A stretch of DNA of 11,393 nt from Stenotrophomonas sp. (GCA_003484865.1 DMZT01000498.1:1-11393); one strand, 5' to 3'. Positions 1 to 7,996 are shown, counted from the first letter of the stretch. Translations and numbers: made by a program. Notes: a model not told the origin generated them from the sequence alone.

Positions 1-1
1 G

Positions 2-1762
2 GAGAACATCCAGTCGGTGGAGATCCTCAAGGGCGAGGCCGGCCTCGCCGCGGGCGTCATGGCGCCGGGTGGGATCATCAATTACGTGGGCAAGCGCCCG
101 GCCGAGGTCCGCAACGTCACCCTCGGCACCGATTCGGAAGGCTCGCGCTATACCGCGGTGGATCTCGGCCATTGGCTGTCGCCGCGCTTCGGCGTGCGCT
201 TCAATGCGGCCTGGGAAGACAGCGATTCCTATATCGACCATGCCGACGGCCGCCGCAACTTCTACTCGCTGGCCACCGACTGGCTGATCGGCGAACGCGG
301 CAAGCTGGAAGTGGATGCCAACTACCAGACCAGCGCGCAGCGCTCGGCCTCGGGCTATCAGCTGCTGGGCGCCACCGGGCTGCCGCGCGGCGTGGACCGC
401 AAGCACCTGCTGGGGTACCAGGCCTGGCAGCGGCCGGTCGGCATCGACAGCACCAACCTGACCGCGCTGCATACCTACGATTTCAGCCCGAGCTGGCAGT
501 CGCGGGTGTCGGCCAGCTACAGCCGCTCGGTGATCGACGACAACGTCGCCTTCGCCTACGGCTGCTACTACGCCGCCGGATGCGCCGATGGCAGCGTGCC
601 GGGCAACTACTTCGCGCCCAACGGCGATTACGACATCTACGATTACCGCAGCCCGGACGATACCCGCCGCAACCTGGAATTCCGTGGCGAGCTGCGCGGC
701 AGTTTCGCCACCGGCGATATCCGGCACGAGTTGAGCGTGGGTGCGGACCGTTTCGAGCGCACCGTGGACAAGCGCCGCAACGTCAACGAATACGTGGGCA
801 CTGCCAACATCCACGATGCACAGGTGCCGCAGTTCGACCCGTCGCCGCTGATGCCGGGCCCGTCCGCGCGGCGTCTGGACAGCGCGCAGACGGCGGTCTT
901 CGCACTGGACCGGATGAGCTTCGGCGATTGGCAGTGGCTGGCCGGTGGGCGTTTCGTGCGCCTGGACGAGCGTGCCTACGACAAGCGTGGCAACCCGGAG
1001 CGGCACAGCCGCCTGTCGCGCTTCCTGCCGCAGACCGCGCTGGTCTGGAAGGCGACCGACGAGGTCAACGCCTATGTCAGCTACGTGCGGGGCATTTCGC
1101 TCGGCCAGGAAGCGCCGTTCTGGACCTCCAACGAAGGCACGTTCCTGCCTGCGGTGCTGTCGCGCCAGACCGAAGTGGGCGTCAAGTATGTGACCAGCGA
1201 TGCGCTGACGTTGGGTGCCGCTCTGTTCCGCACTTCGCAGCCGTTCCAGTACGCCAAGCCGGACGGCAGCGATGCCGGCTACACCTTCGTCGAGGAAGGG
1301 CAGCAGACCCATACCGGGCTGGAGCTCACCGCACAGGGCCAGCTCACCGAGCGCCTGTCGCTGACCGCCAGTGCGAGCGTCCTGCGTGCCCGTGCACGCG
1401 ATGCCGGCACGCCGGATTACGAAGGCCACCAGCTGATCAACGTGCCCAAGACGCGCGCGACCGTGCATGCGGAATACCAGCTGCCGTTCGTGACCGGCCT
1501 GGGGCTGACCGGTGGTTGGCGTTACGCGGCCTCCAACGTGGCCACTGCCGATGGTCGCGTGAGCGCACCGGCCTACAGCGTGTTCGACGCGGGCCTGCGC
1601 TTCAAACATCAGCTGGGCGAGCATCCGGTGACCTGGAACCTCTCGGTGGACAACCTGTTCAACCGCTTCTACTGGCGCGATACCGGCAGCAGCTCGGGTG
1701 ACTACTACCTGTTCTCGGGCGCGCCGCGTCAGGCCCGTTTGTCGGTGACGTTCGCGCTATGA
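2..1762 (+). CDS. TonB-dependent outer-membrane receptor, 5'-truncated by the window
   Basis: This is the 3' part of a TonB-dependent receptor, an outer-membrane beta-barrel that imports iron complexes or vitamins using TonB energy. The reading frame is open from base 2, so the true start lies outside; 586 residues are visible. The visible part begins inside the plug domain, with the typical sequence VEILKGEAGL followed by APGGIINYVGKRP, which closes the plug before the barrel. The rest shows alternating amphipathic strands and ends in a final strand (ARLSVTFAL). FhuA/ferrichrome-type receptors have this plug form and are usually about 700-750 residues, so roughly 120-150 residues with the signal peptide and TonB box are missing. 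The last residue is Leu, with the usual terminal aromatic two positions earlier. Its stop overlaps the start of the PnuC-like gene, which suggests a vitamin rather than a siderophore as substrate; that is an inference. Confidence 0.93.
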   Translation, partial: ENIQSVEILKGEAGLAAGVMAPGGIINYVGKRPAEVRNVTLGTDSEGSRYTAVDLGHWLSPRFGVRFNAAWEDSDSYIDHADGRRNFYSLATDWLIGERGKLEVDANYQTSAQRSASGYQLLGATGLPRGVDRKHLLGYQAWQRPVGIDSTNLTALHTYDFSPSWQSRVSASYSRSVIDDNVAFAYGCYYAAGCADGSVPGNYFAPNGDYDIYDYRSPDDTRRNLEFRGELRGSFATGDIRHELSVGADRFERTVDKRRNVNEYVGTANIHDAQVPQFDPSPLMPGPSARRLDSAQTAVFALDRMSFGDWQWLAGGRFVRLDERAYDKRGNPERHSRLSRFLPQTALVWKATDEVNAYVSYVRGISLGQEAPFWTSNEGTFLPAVLSRQTEVGVKYVTSDALTLGAALFRTSQPFQYAKPDGSDAGYTFVEEGQQTHTGLELTAQGQLTERLSLTASASVLRARARDAGTPDYEGHQLINVPKTRATVHAEYQLPFVTGLGLTGGWRYAASNVATADGRVSAPAYSVFDAGLRFKHQLGEHPVTWNLSVDNLFNRFYWRDTGSSSGDYYLFSGAPRQARLSVTFAL

Positions 1763-2355
1763 ACCCGGCGATCCTGGAATGGTCGGCGGCCGGCGTCAGC
1801 ATGCTCGGCGTGTGGCTGATGACGCGCCGGGTGCCCCTTGCCTGGCCGGTCGGTCTGATCTCGGTGGCCCTGTACGCGCTGGTGTTCGCCGAGGCCCGGC
1901 TCTACTCGGACACGCTGCTGCAGATCGTGTTCGGCGGCTTCCTGGTCTACGGCTGGGTGCGCTGGCGTGGCCAGGTCGAGGACGATGGGCGGGTCGCGAT
2001 CGTGCCGCTGGCGCGGGTGGCCATGTGGCGTGACCTCGGCATCGGCGTCGCCTTCGGGATTGCGCTCGGCGCGGCGATGCACTTCCTCACCAATGCAGCG
2101 TTGCCGTGGCTGGATGCAATGCTGGCTGCGCTGAGTCTGGTCGCCCAGTGGTGGCAGGCGCGACGTCACACGGCCGCATGGTGGCTGTGGATCCTGGTCG
2201 ACGTGGTCTACGTCGGCATGTACATGGTCAAGTCACTGCACGTGACCGCGGTGCTGTATCTGGTGTTCGTCGGCCTGGCCGTGATGGGGTTGCGGGCATG
2301 GACGGTGGCGCGCAACGACGCGCTGCTTCACAACGTAGAAGGGCGGCGCGGTTAA
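1759..2355 (+). CDS. pnuC: PnuC-family vitamin transporter (nicotinamide riboside or thiamine type)
   Basis: This 198-residue inner-membrane protein belongs to the PnuC family, facilitators that take up vitamin precursors such as nicotinamide riboside; PnuT and PnuX relatives take thiamine and riboflavin. About seven hydrophobic segments are visible (near 5-22, 28-45, 52-68, 92-110, 117-134, 140-158, 161-180). Family-like stretches are LLQIVFGGFLVYGWVRW (53-69) and the C-terminal block WLWILVDVVYVGMYM followed by LHVTAVLYLVF, ending GLRAW. The ATG overlaps the stop of the preceding TonB-dependent receptor by four bases (ATGA), so the two are probably translationally coupled and act on the same substrate: receptor across the outer membrane, PnuC across the inner. 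Family members depend on intracellular phosphorylation of the substrate; no kinase gene is visible here. The substrate cannot be fixed from sequence alone, so the symbol denotes the family. Confidence 0.9.
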   Translation: MNPAILEWSAAGVSMLGVWLMTRRVPLAWPVGLISVALYALVFAEARLYSDTLLQIVFGGFLVYGWVRWRGQVEDDGRVAIVPLARVAMWRDLGIGVAFGIALGAAMHFLTNAALPWLDAMLAALSLVAQWWQARRHTAAWWLWILVDVVYVGMYMVKSLHVTAVLYLVFVGLAVMGLRAWTVARNDALLHNVEGRRG

Positions 2356-2368
2356 GTCCGCGCCGCCC
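2341..2368. terminator. Strong hairpin between convergent genes, probable bidirectional terminator
   Basis: A perfect 11-base inverted repeat (GGGCGGCGCGG, loop TTAAGT, CCGCGCCGCCC) spans the stop codon of the pnuC-like gene; the TAA lies at the stem-loop junction. It sits between two converging genes. There is no strong T-run on either side, so Rho-independent termination is plausible rather than certain. Confidence 0.65.
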
Positions 2369-2403
2369 GTCGTTACGTCAGGTCTGCACTCGACCCGGCG
2401 CGG

Positions 2404-4458
2404 TCAGAACCGCGCCGTGGCACCCACGAAGAAGGTGCGTGCACCGCCGTCGTAGTTGTTGCCTTCCTCGATGGTGGAGACATCGCCGAGGTTGAGCACG
2501 CCCGCGCGCACCGTCAGGTGCTCGTTGACGTCGTAGCCGGTGACCAGGTCCCAGGTGGTATACGCCTTGGCGAACGTGGCGCTGGTGGAGGACACCAGCT
2601 GTTCGCCGATGTGCTGCGCGCTCAGGTTGAGCGACCAGTCATCGGTGACCTGCCAGTCCAGCGAGGTATTGGCGGTCAGCTTGGGCACCACCAGCAGGCT
2701 GGCGCCGGTGGTGCGGTTCTTCGATTCCAGCATGCGCGTGGCGTTGGTGATCCAGTTCAGTCGCTCATGCAGGGGCACGGTGACGCTGGCTTCGACGCCG
2801 CGGGTACGGGCCTTCTGGATGTTCTGCGCGACCGTCCACCAGAAACCGTTGACGAAGCTGGTCGTCTGGCCGGGGATGTCACGCAGCGGGACCTGCTGGA
2901 TCTTGTCATCGAAGTCGGTCAGGAAGTACGTGGCCGAGGCCGACCAGCCGTTCTTGTCGTAGCCGACGCCCAGCTCGTAGTTGGTGCTGGTTTCCGGTTC
3001 CAGGTTCGGATTGCCGGCCATGTAGCAGCCGGTGGTCCCGTCGGCGCTGATCGAGCGGTTGGTCCAGCCTTCCACGGTCAACGCGGTGCAGCCGTTGCCA
3101 CCGGACTGGGTCGCCGCGCCGGCGGTGCCCTGCTTCAGGGTGGGCGCGCGGAAGCCCTGCGAGACACCGCCGCGCACGGTCCAGTCATCGGACGGGTGCC
3201 AGACGCCGTAGACGCGCGGGCTCAGGTTGTCGTCGTAATTGTCGGTGTTGTCCCAGCGCAGGCCCACGGTGAGGATGAAGCGCTCGTGCAGCGTGATGTG
3301 GTCTTCGGCGAACAGCGCCCAGGAGTCGGCCTCACTGACCGGGCTGATCCGCCCGGTACCGGTCCAGGTGACCGGCACGGTGCCGATGGTGTCGCCGTTT
3401 TTCAGCTCTTCGCGCTTCCACTGGCCACCCACATTCAAGCTCTGCTCGACGCCCCAATGGAAGCTGCGGGTGAACGCGGTATCGAACACCGTCTCCTTGG
3501 AATGGTTGCCGACGGCGCTGCCCTTGTTTTCGTAATCGTTCTGTACCAGCGTCGTCTTGGACGTGGCGGCGTCGCCGTAGCGACCATCGTGCATGACCAC
3601 GTAGCCGGTCTGCACCAGCTTGGACAGACCCCACGCACCGACGGCGCCCGCACCGCTGTTGCGCTGCTCGCCACGCGAGGCTTCAACGCCCACGGTGTGG
3701 TCATCGTTGACGCGCCAGTTGAGCAGGGCGTTGGCGTTCTCGGCCTTGTTGCCGGGCGTCTCCCGGCGGCCGGTATCCGATTCGCGGTTGGTGACATTGG
3801 CACCGACGCGCAGGCCCAGGTTCTCGGTCAGCGGACCACTGAACAGCGCGCCCATCTGGGTGGTATCGCCGCGGGTCGGGGAATCGGGCTTGCTGTAGTT
3901 GAACGTGACCGAGCCGCCCCATTCGCTGGCGATCTTGCGGGTGATGATGTTGATCACCCCGCCCATCGCATCCGAGCCGTACAACGAGGACATCGGCCCG
4001 CGGACCACCTCGATGCGCTCGATCATGTCCGGCGAGAGCCAGTTCAGATCCTGCGGGCCCAGGTCATCGCGGTAGTTCACGCCGGAGGAATTGCCCTGGC
4101 GGCGGCCGTCGATGAGGATCAGGGTGTACTGCTCGGGCAGGCCGCGCAGGCGGATCTTGGACTGCGCGCCGGACAGCGCATAGCCACCGGTCACGCCGGG
4201 CACGGTGCTCAGCAGCTGGCCGATGCTGCTGACCGGCTTGCGTTCGATCTCCTCGCGGGTGATCACGCTGATGCTGGCCGGGGCGTCCTTGATCCACTGC
4301 TGGGCGCCGGTGGCAGTGACCACCACGGTATCCATCTGGCGGGGTGAGGCGGCGGCATCCGCAGCGGCGTCGGCATGCGCCTGGGCGGTCAGTACCAGAC
4401 CAATGGCGACGGCGAGGGTGGCGCCGGAACGACGGGAAGAAGGGGAGGGGTGCGACAT
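2404..4458 (-). CDS. TonB-dependent receptor, catecholate siderophore type (CirA/IrgA-like)
   Basis: This complete 684-residue outer-membrane receptor has a signal peptide (about 1-29, cleavage after AHA), a TonB box (MDTVVVTATG, 42-51), a plug domain (about 55-175) and a beta-barrel ending in the expected terminal Phe (FVGATARF). The plug carries YTLILIDGRRQ and then IERIEVVRGPMSSLYGSDAM followed by GGVINIITRK, which closely matches the CirA/IrgA/FepA group that imports ferric catecholates such as enterobactin breakdown products or vibriobactin. Two Cys in an extracellular loop (GGNGCTAL and GTTGCYMAG) may form a disulfide. The start is supported by GGAG on the minus strand (4469-4472), ten bases before the ATG. 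It is transcribed alone, facing the pnuC-like gene across a hairpin. A Fur-like element and a repeat cluster lie upstream. The family is clear; the exact ligand is not. Confidence 0.93.
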   Translation of the reverse strand: MSHPSPSSRRSGATLAVAIGLVLTAQAHADAAADAAASPRQMDTVVVTATGAQQWIKDAPASISVITREEIERKPVSSIGQLLSTVPGVTGGYALSGAQSKIRLRGLPEQYTLILIDGRRQGNSSGVNYRDDLGPQDLNWLSPDMIERIEVVRGPMSSLYGSDAMGGVINIITRKIASEWGGSVTFNYSKPDSPTRGDTTQMGALFSGPLTENLGLRVGANVTNRESDTGRRETPGNKAENANALLNWRVNDDHTVGVEASRGEQRNSGAGAVGAWGLSKLVQTGYVVMHDGRYGDAATSKTTLVQNDYENKGSAVGNHSKETVFDTAFTRSFHWGVEQSLNVGGQWKREELKNGDTIGTVPVTWTGTGRISPVSEADSWALFAEDHITLHERFILTVGLRWDNTDNYDDNLSPRVYGVWHPSDDWTVRGGVSQGFRAPTLKQGTAGAATQSGGNGCTALTVEGWTNRSISADGTTGCYMAGNPNLEPETSTNYELGVGYDKNGWSASATYFLTDFDDKIQQVPLRDIPGQTTSFVNGFWWTVAQNIQKARTRGVEASVTVPLHERLNWITNATRMLESKNRTTGASLLVVPKLTANTSLDWQVTDDWSLNLSAQHIGEQLVSSTSATFAKAYTTWDLVTGYDVNEHLTVRAGVLNLGDVSTIEEGNNYDGGARTFFVGATARF

Positions 4459-4549
4459 CGCGAAAGTACTCCGTGGCTATGGGAGCCCGCTGGCGATGGC
4501 TGGGGACGTCCGTGTGGGGGTTTCAAGTAATCTTAACAATCGTATCACG

Positions 4550-4564
4550 AACCATTCGCATTTG
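4550..4564 (-). promoter_or_regulatory. Possible Fur operator upstream of the siderophore receptor
   Basis: On the minus strand the sequence reads AATGCGAATGGTT, which differs at two of thirteen positions from the common Fur-box core AATGAGAATGATT. It lies in an AT-richer stretch about 90-105 bases upstream of the receptor start, where an iron-responsive operator would be expected. A weak -10-like TACGAT follows on the same strand. The match is partial, so this is a suggestion only. Confidence 0.3.
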
Positions 4565-4570
4565 AAATGT

Positions 4571-4611
4571 AGCGATACACAGCGATATCGACGGCTGCCG
4601 TTATCGCTGTG
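4571..4611. repeat. AGCGATA direct repeats plus a large inverted repeat
   Basis: AGCGATA occurs at 4571-4577 and 4581-4587, exactly ten bases apart, and inverted (TATCGCT) at 4602-4608. The second and third copies are the arms of a perfect 10-base inverted repeat, CACAGCGATA (4578-4587) and TATCGCTGTG (4602-4611). Inside it, ACGGC-T-GCCGT forms a second small inverted repeat. It could be a regulator-binding array for the downstream receptor gene or the terminator of the minus-strand gene ending at 4650. There is no clear T-run, which slightly favours a binding site. Confidence 0.5.
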
Positions 4612-4649
4612 CGGGGTCGATCACGAGAAACCCTTCACAGCCGCGCGGC

Positions 4650-5597
4650 TCACTCCACAACACTCAACTGCCGGGTAAGGCTGGGCCGCAATGCCAGCTT
4701 GTGGGTGATGCTGGTGATGGTCCGGCGCGGGTCGGTCGGGTGCGGCCGGGAGGTGGTGCTGCTTCTTCCCTGGCGCCACAGCCCGAACATCACGATCTCC
4801 GCGCCCACCGGGTAGGCCTTCAGCCACGCCGCATCGGTGTGCCCGACGCTGACTTCGTAGAAATCCCGGCGGTCGGTCACGCCGGTCTGCTGATACTTCG
4901 GGGCACAGTTGAGGAAGGTAACGCCATGGGGGTCACCGGGCTGCGGCATGCGATGTGAGCGCACCGTCCCGAGCAGGGCCAGCGGCAGCTCGCTGGATGC
5001 CGAGCCAAGCCGTTCCCATGCTTCGTCATAGCGGTCCTGGCCGTAAAGGAAATTCGCCCAGTCGACCCGCTTCTTGCCCAGGCGCAGGGTCAGGTGCGCG
5101 GTCAGCAGCGTGTCGTCCTCGCACATCGCCTGCAGGATCAGCAGGTCGGTGAGGGTGCGCAGGTAACCGTCGAGTGGCGCGTCTGCCGGGAGAAGGGTCG
5201 GCCCGGCGCTGCCCCGCTTCAGGGCCTGCTGGAGGACCAACAAACGCAGCTCATGCCGGCCATCGCCCAGCGCAGGCAGGAACTCGGGATTGGTTCCGCT
5301 GGCGAGCAGGGTCTGCAGATGTGAGGGAGCGTTGTAACGGCACCCTGGCAGATGCTCAGCGCCCTTGTTCAACGCGATGTACGCAGGAACCGCGGCGGGA
5401 AGAGCACCGTCGGCACCGCTTCTGTCGTGCGCCGGGACGAATCGGACCGGCACGCTGCAGCCATCGCAGAGCAACGTGGGCAGGGTCTGCTGCGCGTCAT
5501 GACGTTTCTGCAGGTCGGCCAACCGGTGCAGGGTGCCGTGCGTTCCCACGGCCTTGCGCATCTTGATTCCGCGACTCATCTGCAACCACTGCTTCAT
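4650..5597 (-). CDS. Hypothetical protein with C-x2-C...H-x3-C motif and OB-like C-terminal region
   Basis: I do not recognise this 315-residue protein as a named family. Near the N-terminus it has C44-x2-C47 (LLCDGCSVPVRF) and, 35 residues later, H82-x3-C86 (AEHLPGC), a spacing compatible with a small zinc-binding fold. The middle (110-200) is helical in character. Residues about 205-275 run LALLGTVRSH, then VTFLNCAP, FYEVSVG and GAEIVMFGLW, an alternation of beta-strands and a late Gly-rich turn that resembles an OB-fold. Together these suggest a nucleic-acid-binding protein, which is an inference. There is no signal peptide or membrane segment. The start is uncertain: Met at residues 1, 7 and 13 are all possible and none has a strong ribosome-binding site. 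It lies 62 bases downstream of the H-NS-like gene in the same direction and may be co-transcribed. Confidence 0.7.
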   Translation of the reverse strand: MKQWLQMSRGIKMRKAVGTHGTLHRLADLQKRHDAQQTLPTLLCDGCSVPVRFVPAHDRSGADGALPAAVPAYIALNKGAEHLPGCRYNAPSHLQTLLASGTNPEFLPALGDGRHELRLLVLQQALKRGSAGPTLLPADAPLDGYLRTLTDLLILQAMCEDDTLLTAHLTLRLGKKRVDWANFLYGQDRYDEAWERLGSASSELPLALLGTVRSHRMPQPGDPHGVTFLNCAPKYQQTGVTDRRDFYEVSVGHTDAAWLKAYPVGAEIVMFGLWRQGRSSTTSRPHPTDPRRTITSITHKLALRPSLTRQLSVVE

Positions 5598-5659
5598 TCA
5601 ATGGCGACCATCATAGTCGTTTCGATCCATCGCCCTGCGTCGCGAACCGCAGCGCCTGC

Positions 5660-6076
5660 TCAGCCCGGGTAGGACGGGAAGCGCTGATCCGGGTGCGTCT
5701 TCTTCCATTCGGTGTGGGCCACGGTGCCCTCCCACGCATGGAACGCAGCGGGGATGCGCCCGCGACCGGACCAGGTTGCACCGCTGTGCGGCAGCCAGAA
5801 GCGCGGCGGCATTGCTTCGCGGGGAATCTTGGCCGGCCTGGCGCGCGGGGCGGGGCTGGCCGACCCCGCGCTGTCCACGACTGCCCGGATCCTGCGCTGC
5901 TGTTCCGGGCTGAAATCGGCGTAGGAGGTGGTGAGCAGCACGAGTGCGCGCTCGAACGCCTCCTTCGTGGCGGCCCGCAGCAGCGCGCTTTCATCCATTC
6001 CCGATCGCGCGACCGCAGCTGCCAGGCTGGCCTTCATCGATGATGCGGAGGGGGCGGCGGAGGGCTTACGGGGCAT
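5660..6076 (-). CDS. H-NS-family DNA-binding protein
   Basis: This 138-residue protein carries the hallmark DNA-binding loop of the H-NS family, TWSGRGRIPA (101-110), preceded by FWLPHSGA, equivalent to the YRHPDTGETWSGRGR pattern. That loop inserts into the minor groove of AT-rich DNA, and family members silence horizontally acquired genes or organise the nucleoid. An Ala/Arg/Pro-rich linker (70-92) separates it from an N-terminal helical segment (about 15-70), where H-NS proteins have their oligomerisation region. Residues 111-138 form an extra tail (HAWEGTVAHTEWKKTHPDQR) after the loop. The start is supported by AGGA on the minus strand (6082-6085), five bases upstream. It precedes the 315-residue gene in the same orientation. 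The DNA-binding loop is clear; the N-terminal half is too divergent to say how it oligomerises. Confidence 0.85.
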   Translation of the reverse strand: MPRKPSAAPSASSMKASLAAAVARSGMDESALLRAATKEAFERALVLLTTSYADFSPEQQRRIRAVVDSAGSASPAPRARPAKIPREAMPPRFWLPHSGATWSGRGRIPAAFHAWEGTVAHTEWKKTHPDQRFPSYPG

Positions 6077-6151
6077 GGGATTCCTGAGAAGGAGGGACGG
6101 ACGGAGGGCACGATAGCAAATGCCAGCGTGAAGCCATCGGTTTGCGCAGGC

Positions 6152-7399
6152 CTACTCGTCGATCGTGTTGCCGGTCAGCAGCAGGCGGGCCTGCGACTGC
6201 CACCCGCCAATGAACAGATCGGGCTTGCCATCCCCATCCAGATCACCGCGCGCCATGCTCCAGCTGCGTCCGACCGCGGTGCCGGGAATCACCGAGGCAG
6301 TGACGTCGGTGAAGTTGCCCTTGCCATCGTTCTGCCAGGCGCGAACCTGCAGCGGCACGAAGCCGGGCACGTCGATGGCGCTGACCACCAGGTCCGGATG
6401 GCCATCCTCGTTGACATCCACCACCGTCCCGCCCCAGCTGGAGAAACGATGCGCGGGCAGACGTGCGGCGGTGTCATCCTTGAAACGGGCCTCGCCTTGA
6501 TTGATCAGCAGGCGCGTCTGCGGATTCTTGTCCCAGGCCTGGTTGTTGCTGGTGAGGTTGAAGAAGACCAGGTCCAGACGCCCATCACCGTTCGCATCGA
6601 ACGCATGGACTTCCCGCGTCTCGGTGGGAATCTGCGCTCCCAGGCGGTCGGTGGCATCGGTGAAGCGGCCGCGGCCATCGTTGATCAGCAGGCGGTTGAT
6701 GGGATCCTGGCTGGCGATGGCCATGTCCAGATCGCCATCGCCATCCAGATCGGCCAGGGTAATGCCCTGTGCCTGCACGTTGATCGAGGGCAGGTGGGTG
6801 GAGGTGGCATCGACGAAGTAGCCCGGGCGTACGCGGTCATTGAGCCAGAGGAACGGTTGCGCCACACCGGCTTTGCCCTCCGTCGTGTTGCCCACCACGA
6901 TGTCGGGCAGGCCATCGCCGTTGACATCACCGATGGCGACGCCGTTGGCCTGGCTCATCGCAGGAAGGCGCTCGCTGACCCGTACGAATCCACCCTGGCC
7001 GTCACCCAGGAACAGGTTGTGCTGCTCGGTGTCTTCAGCGATGAACAGCGCATCGATATGGCCGTCACCATCAACATCGGCCACGCGTACATGCTCGTTG
7101 TCGCCGGTGATCGTGCCGAACGCATCGGGCGCCTGTGTGAGCTTGCCGGTGCCATCGTTGAGGTAGAGCCGGTTGGCACCATTCTCCACCGCCACCGCGA
7201 CATCCAGATCGCCATCGCCATCGGCATCCAGCAACGCCGCATCCAGTGCATGGAGCTCCGCGTCGGTGGGAACGTGAGTGGCGGTGACGTCGGTAAAAAT
7301 GGTGCGCGACGGTTGCGACGGGGCAGCGCACGCCGTGACGGAGACGCCGAACAGGGAAGCGGCGAGGGCGAGGGCGAGGGAGGGGATCGTTGAGTGCAT
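6152..7399 (-). CDS. FG-GAP/VCBS-repeat lipoprotein, predicted seven-bladed beta-propeller
   Basis: This 415-residue exported protein has seven calcium-binding loops of the D-x-[DN]-x-D-G type, starting near residues 58, 108, 158, 217, 268, 328 and 386 (for example DVDGDGHID, DANGDGRLD, DLDGDGKPD). Each is followed by a hydrophobic strand and a loop such as LYLNDGTGKL. This is the FG-GAP/VCBS repeat pattern, which typically folds into a seven-bladed propeller on the cell surface or in the periplasm. The N-terminus MHSTIPSLALALAASLFG with VTAC at 21-24 looks like a lipoprotein signal with Cys24 as the lipid-bearing residue, although the n-region lacks Lys or Arg. An in-frame ATG at 7567 exists, but the start at 7399 fits the signal peptide and has GGAG (7410-7413) ten bases upstream. 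The sixth loop, DVNEDGHPD, has Glu in place of Gly. Ligand or enzyme partner is unknown. Confidence 0.88.
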   Translation of the reverse strand: MHSTIPSLALALAASLFGVSVTACAAPSQPSRTIFTDVTATHVPTDAELHALDAALLDADGDGDLDVAVAVENGANRLYLNDGTGKLTQAPDAFGTITGDNEHVRVADVDGDGHIDALFIAEDTEQHNLFLGDGQGGFVRVSERLPAMSQANGVAIGDVNGDGLPDIVVGNTTEGKAGVAQPFLWLNDRVRPGYFVDATSTHLPSINVQAQGITLADLDGDGDLDMAIASQDPINRLLINDGRGRFTDATDRLGAQIPTETREVHAFDANGDGRLDLVFFNLTSNNQAWDKNPQTRLLINQGEARFKDDTAARLPAHRFSSWGGTVVDVNEDGHPDLVVSAIDVPGFVPLQVRAWQNDGKGNFTDVTASVIPGTAVGRSWSMARGDLDGDGKPDLFIGGWQSQARLLLTGNTIDE

Positions 7400-7618
7400 G
7401 CGGCTCGGGCTCCGAAGCGGTCGTTGAGTGCGTCCGTTGCGAGGGACACGCGTGCCACTGTAGGGGCGCTGGCGTCGGCTGGGTGCGAGGGCATGGCCCC
7501 ACCAAGCTGTACTTTCGCCAAACTGAACAGGGGTCGGTTCATCCGCGGGTGCGCAATGTTCCGGCAATCTTCGGCCACCAGATTCGATTCCACACCGATA
7601 CGTTTGGAGGATCCAACG
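7400..7618. promoter_or_regulatory. Divergent promoter region between lipoprotein and glycine-zipper genes
   Basis: This 219-base spacer must hold the promoters of both divergent genes. A short inverted repeat TGAAC-N8-GTTCA is present at 7524-7541, a possible operator or ECF-type promoter element for the plus-strand gene. I see no convincing -35/-10 pair. Confidence 0.35.
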
Positions 7619-7996
7619 ATGCTCACCTCAACCGCTTTCAGCTTCCGTGGCCTGGCCATGGCATTGGCTCTGACCGCTGGCGTCATCGCCGCAGGCGATG
7701 CCTCCGCGCTGTCGCGCAAGGACAAGAACACACTGGTGGGTGCCGTGGTGGGTGGCGTCGCGGGGCACGTGCTGTCCAACGGCGACCCGATGATGACCGC
7801 AGGCGGTGCAGTGGCCGGCGGCGCGATCGGCAATGTGACCACCAAGGATCGCCGGGACAACCGCGACTATCGCCATGATCGCGATCGCCGCTATGACCGC
7901 GACCATCGTTACGAGCGCACCAGCCGCCACGACCGCCGTCACGACCAGCGTCGCTGGGACCATGAGCGCCGTAACCACAACCGCGGCTGGCGCTGA
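7619..7996 (+). CDS. Exported glycine-zipper protein with Arg/Asp/His-rich tail
   Basis: This 125-residue protein starts with a signal peptide (about 1-30, ending DASA). Next comes a glycine-zipper segment, TLVGAVVGGVAGHVL and then GGAVAGGAIGNV (38-73), of the type found in envelope proteins with a hairpin of two short membrane-inserting helices. The last third (77-125) is almost entirely Arg, Asp, His, Tyr and Asn, with repeated DRRYDRDHRY-like units, strongly basic and probably disordered. The start is fixed by GGAGG at 7606-7610, eight bases before the ATG; an open frame reaching back to 7394 has no such support and lacks the signal peptide. Related proteins sit in the periplasm or envelope and are often stress-induced, but the specific role is unknown. 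It is divergent from the FG-GAP lipoprotein gene. Confidence 0.85.
   Translation: MLTSTAFSFRGLAMALALTAGVIAAGDASALSRKDKNTLVGAVVGGVAGHVLSNGDPMMTAGGAVAGGAIGNVTTKDRRDNRDYRHDRDRRYDRDHRYERTSRHDRRHDQRRWDHERRNHNRGWR

Noticed and set aside
172..1701. Plus-strand open frame of 509 codons
   Set aside because: Arg/Ala-rich shadow in another frame of the TonB-dependent receptor gene.
2518..4347. Long plus-strand open frame (609 codons)
   Set aside because: It is the antisense of the siderophore receptor gene; the translation is Gly/Ala/Val/Asp-rich without domains, while the minus strand shows signal peptide, TonB box, plug and barrel.
6128..7393. Long plus-strand open frame (421 codons)
   Set aside because: It is antisense to the FG-GAP lipoprotein; its DI-x-IAIA-like repeats are only the reverse complement of the DGDGD-coding repeats.
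7400..7567. Longer start for the FG-GAP protein at 7567
   Set aside because: It would bury the lipoprotein signal peptide 56 residues inside the protein and has no good ribosome-binding site; 7399 has GGAG at the right distance.
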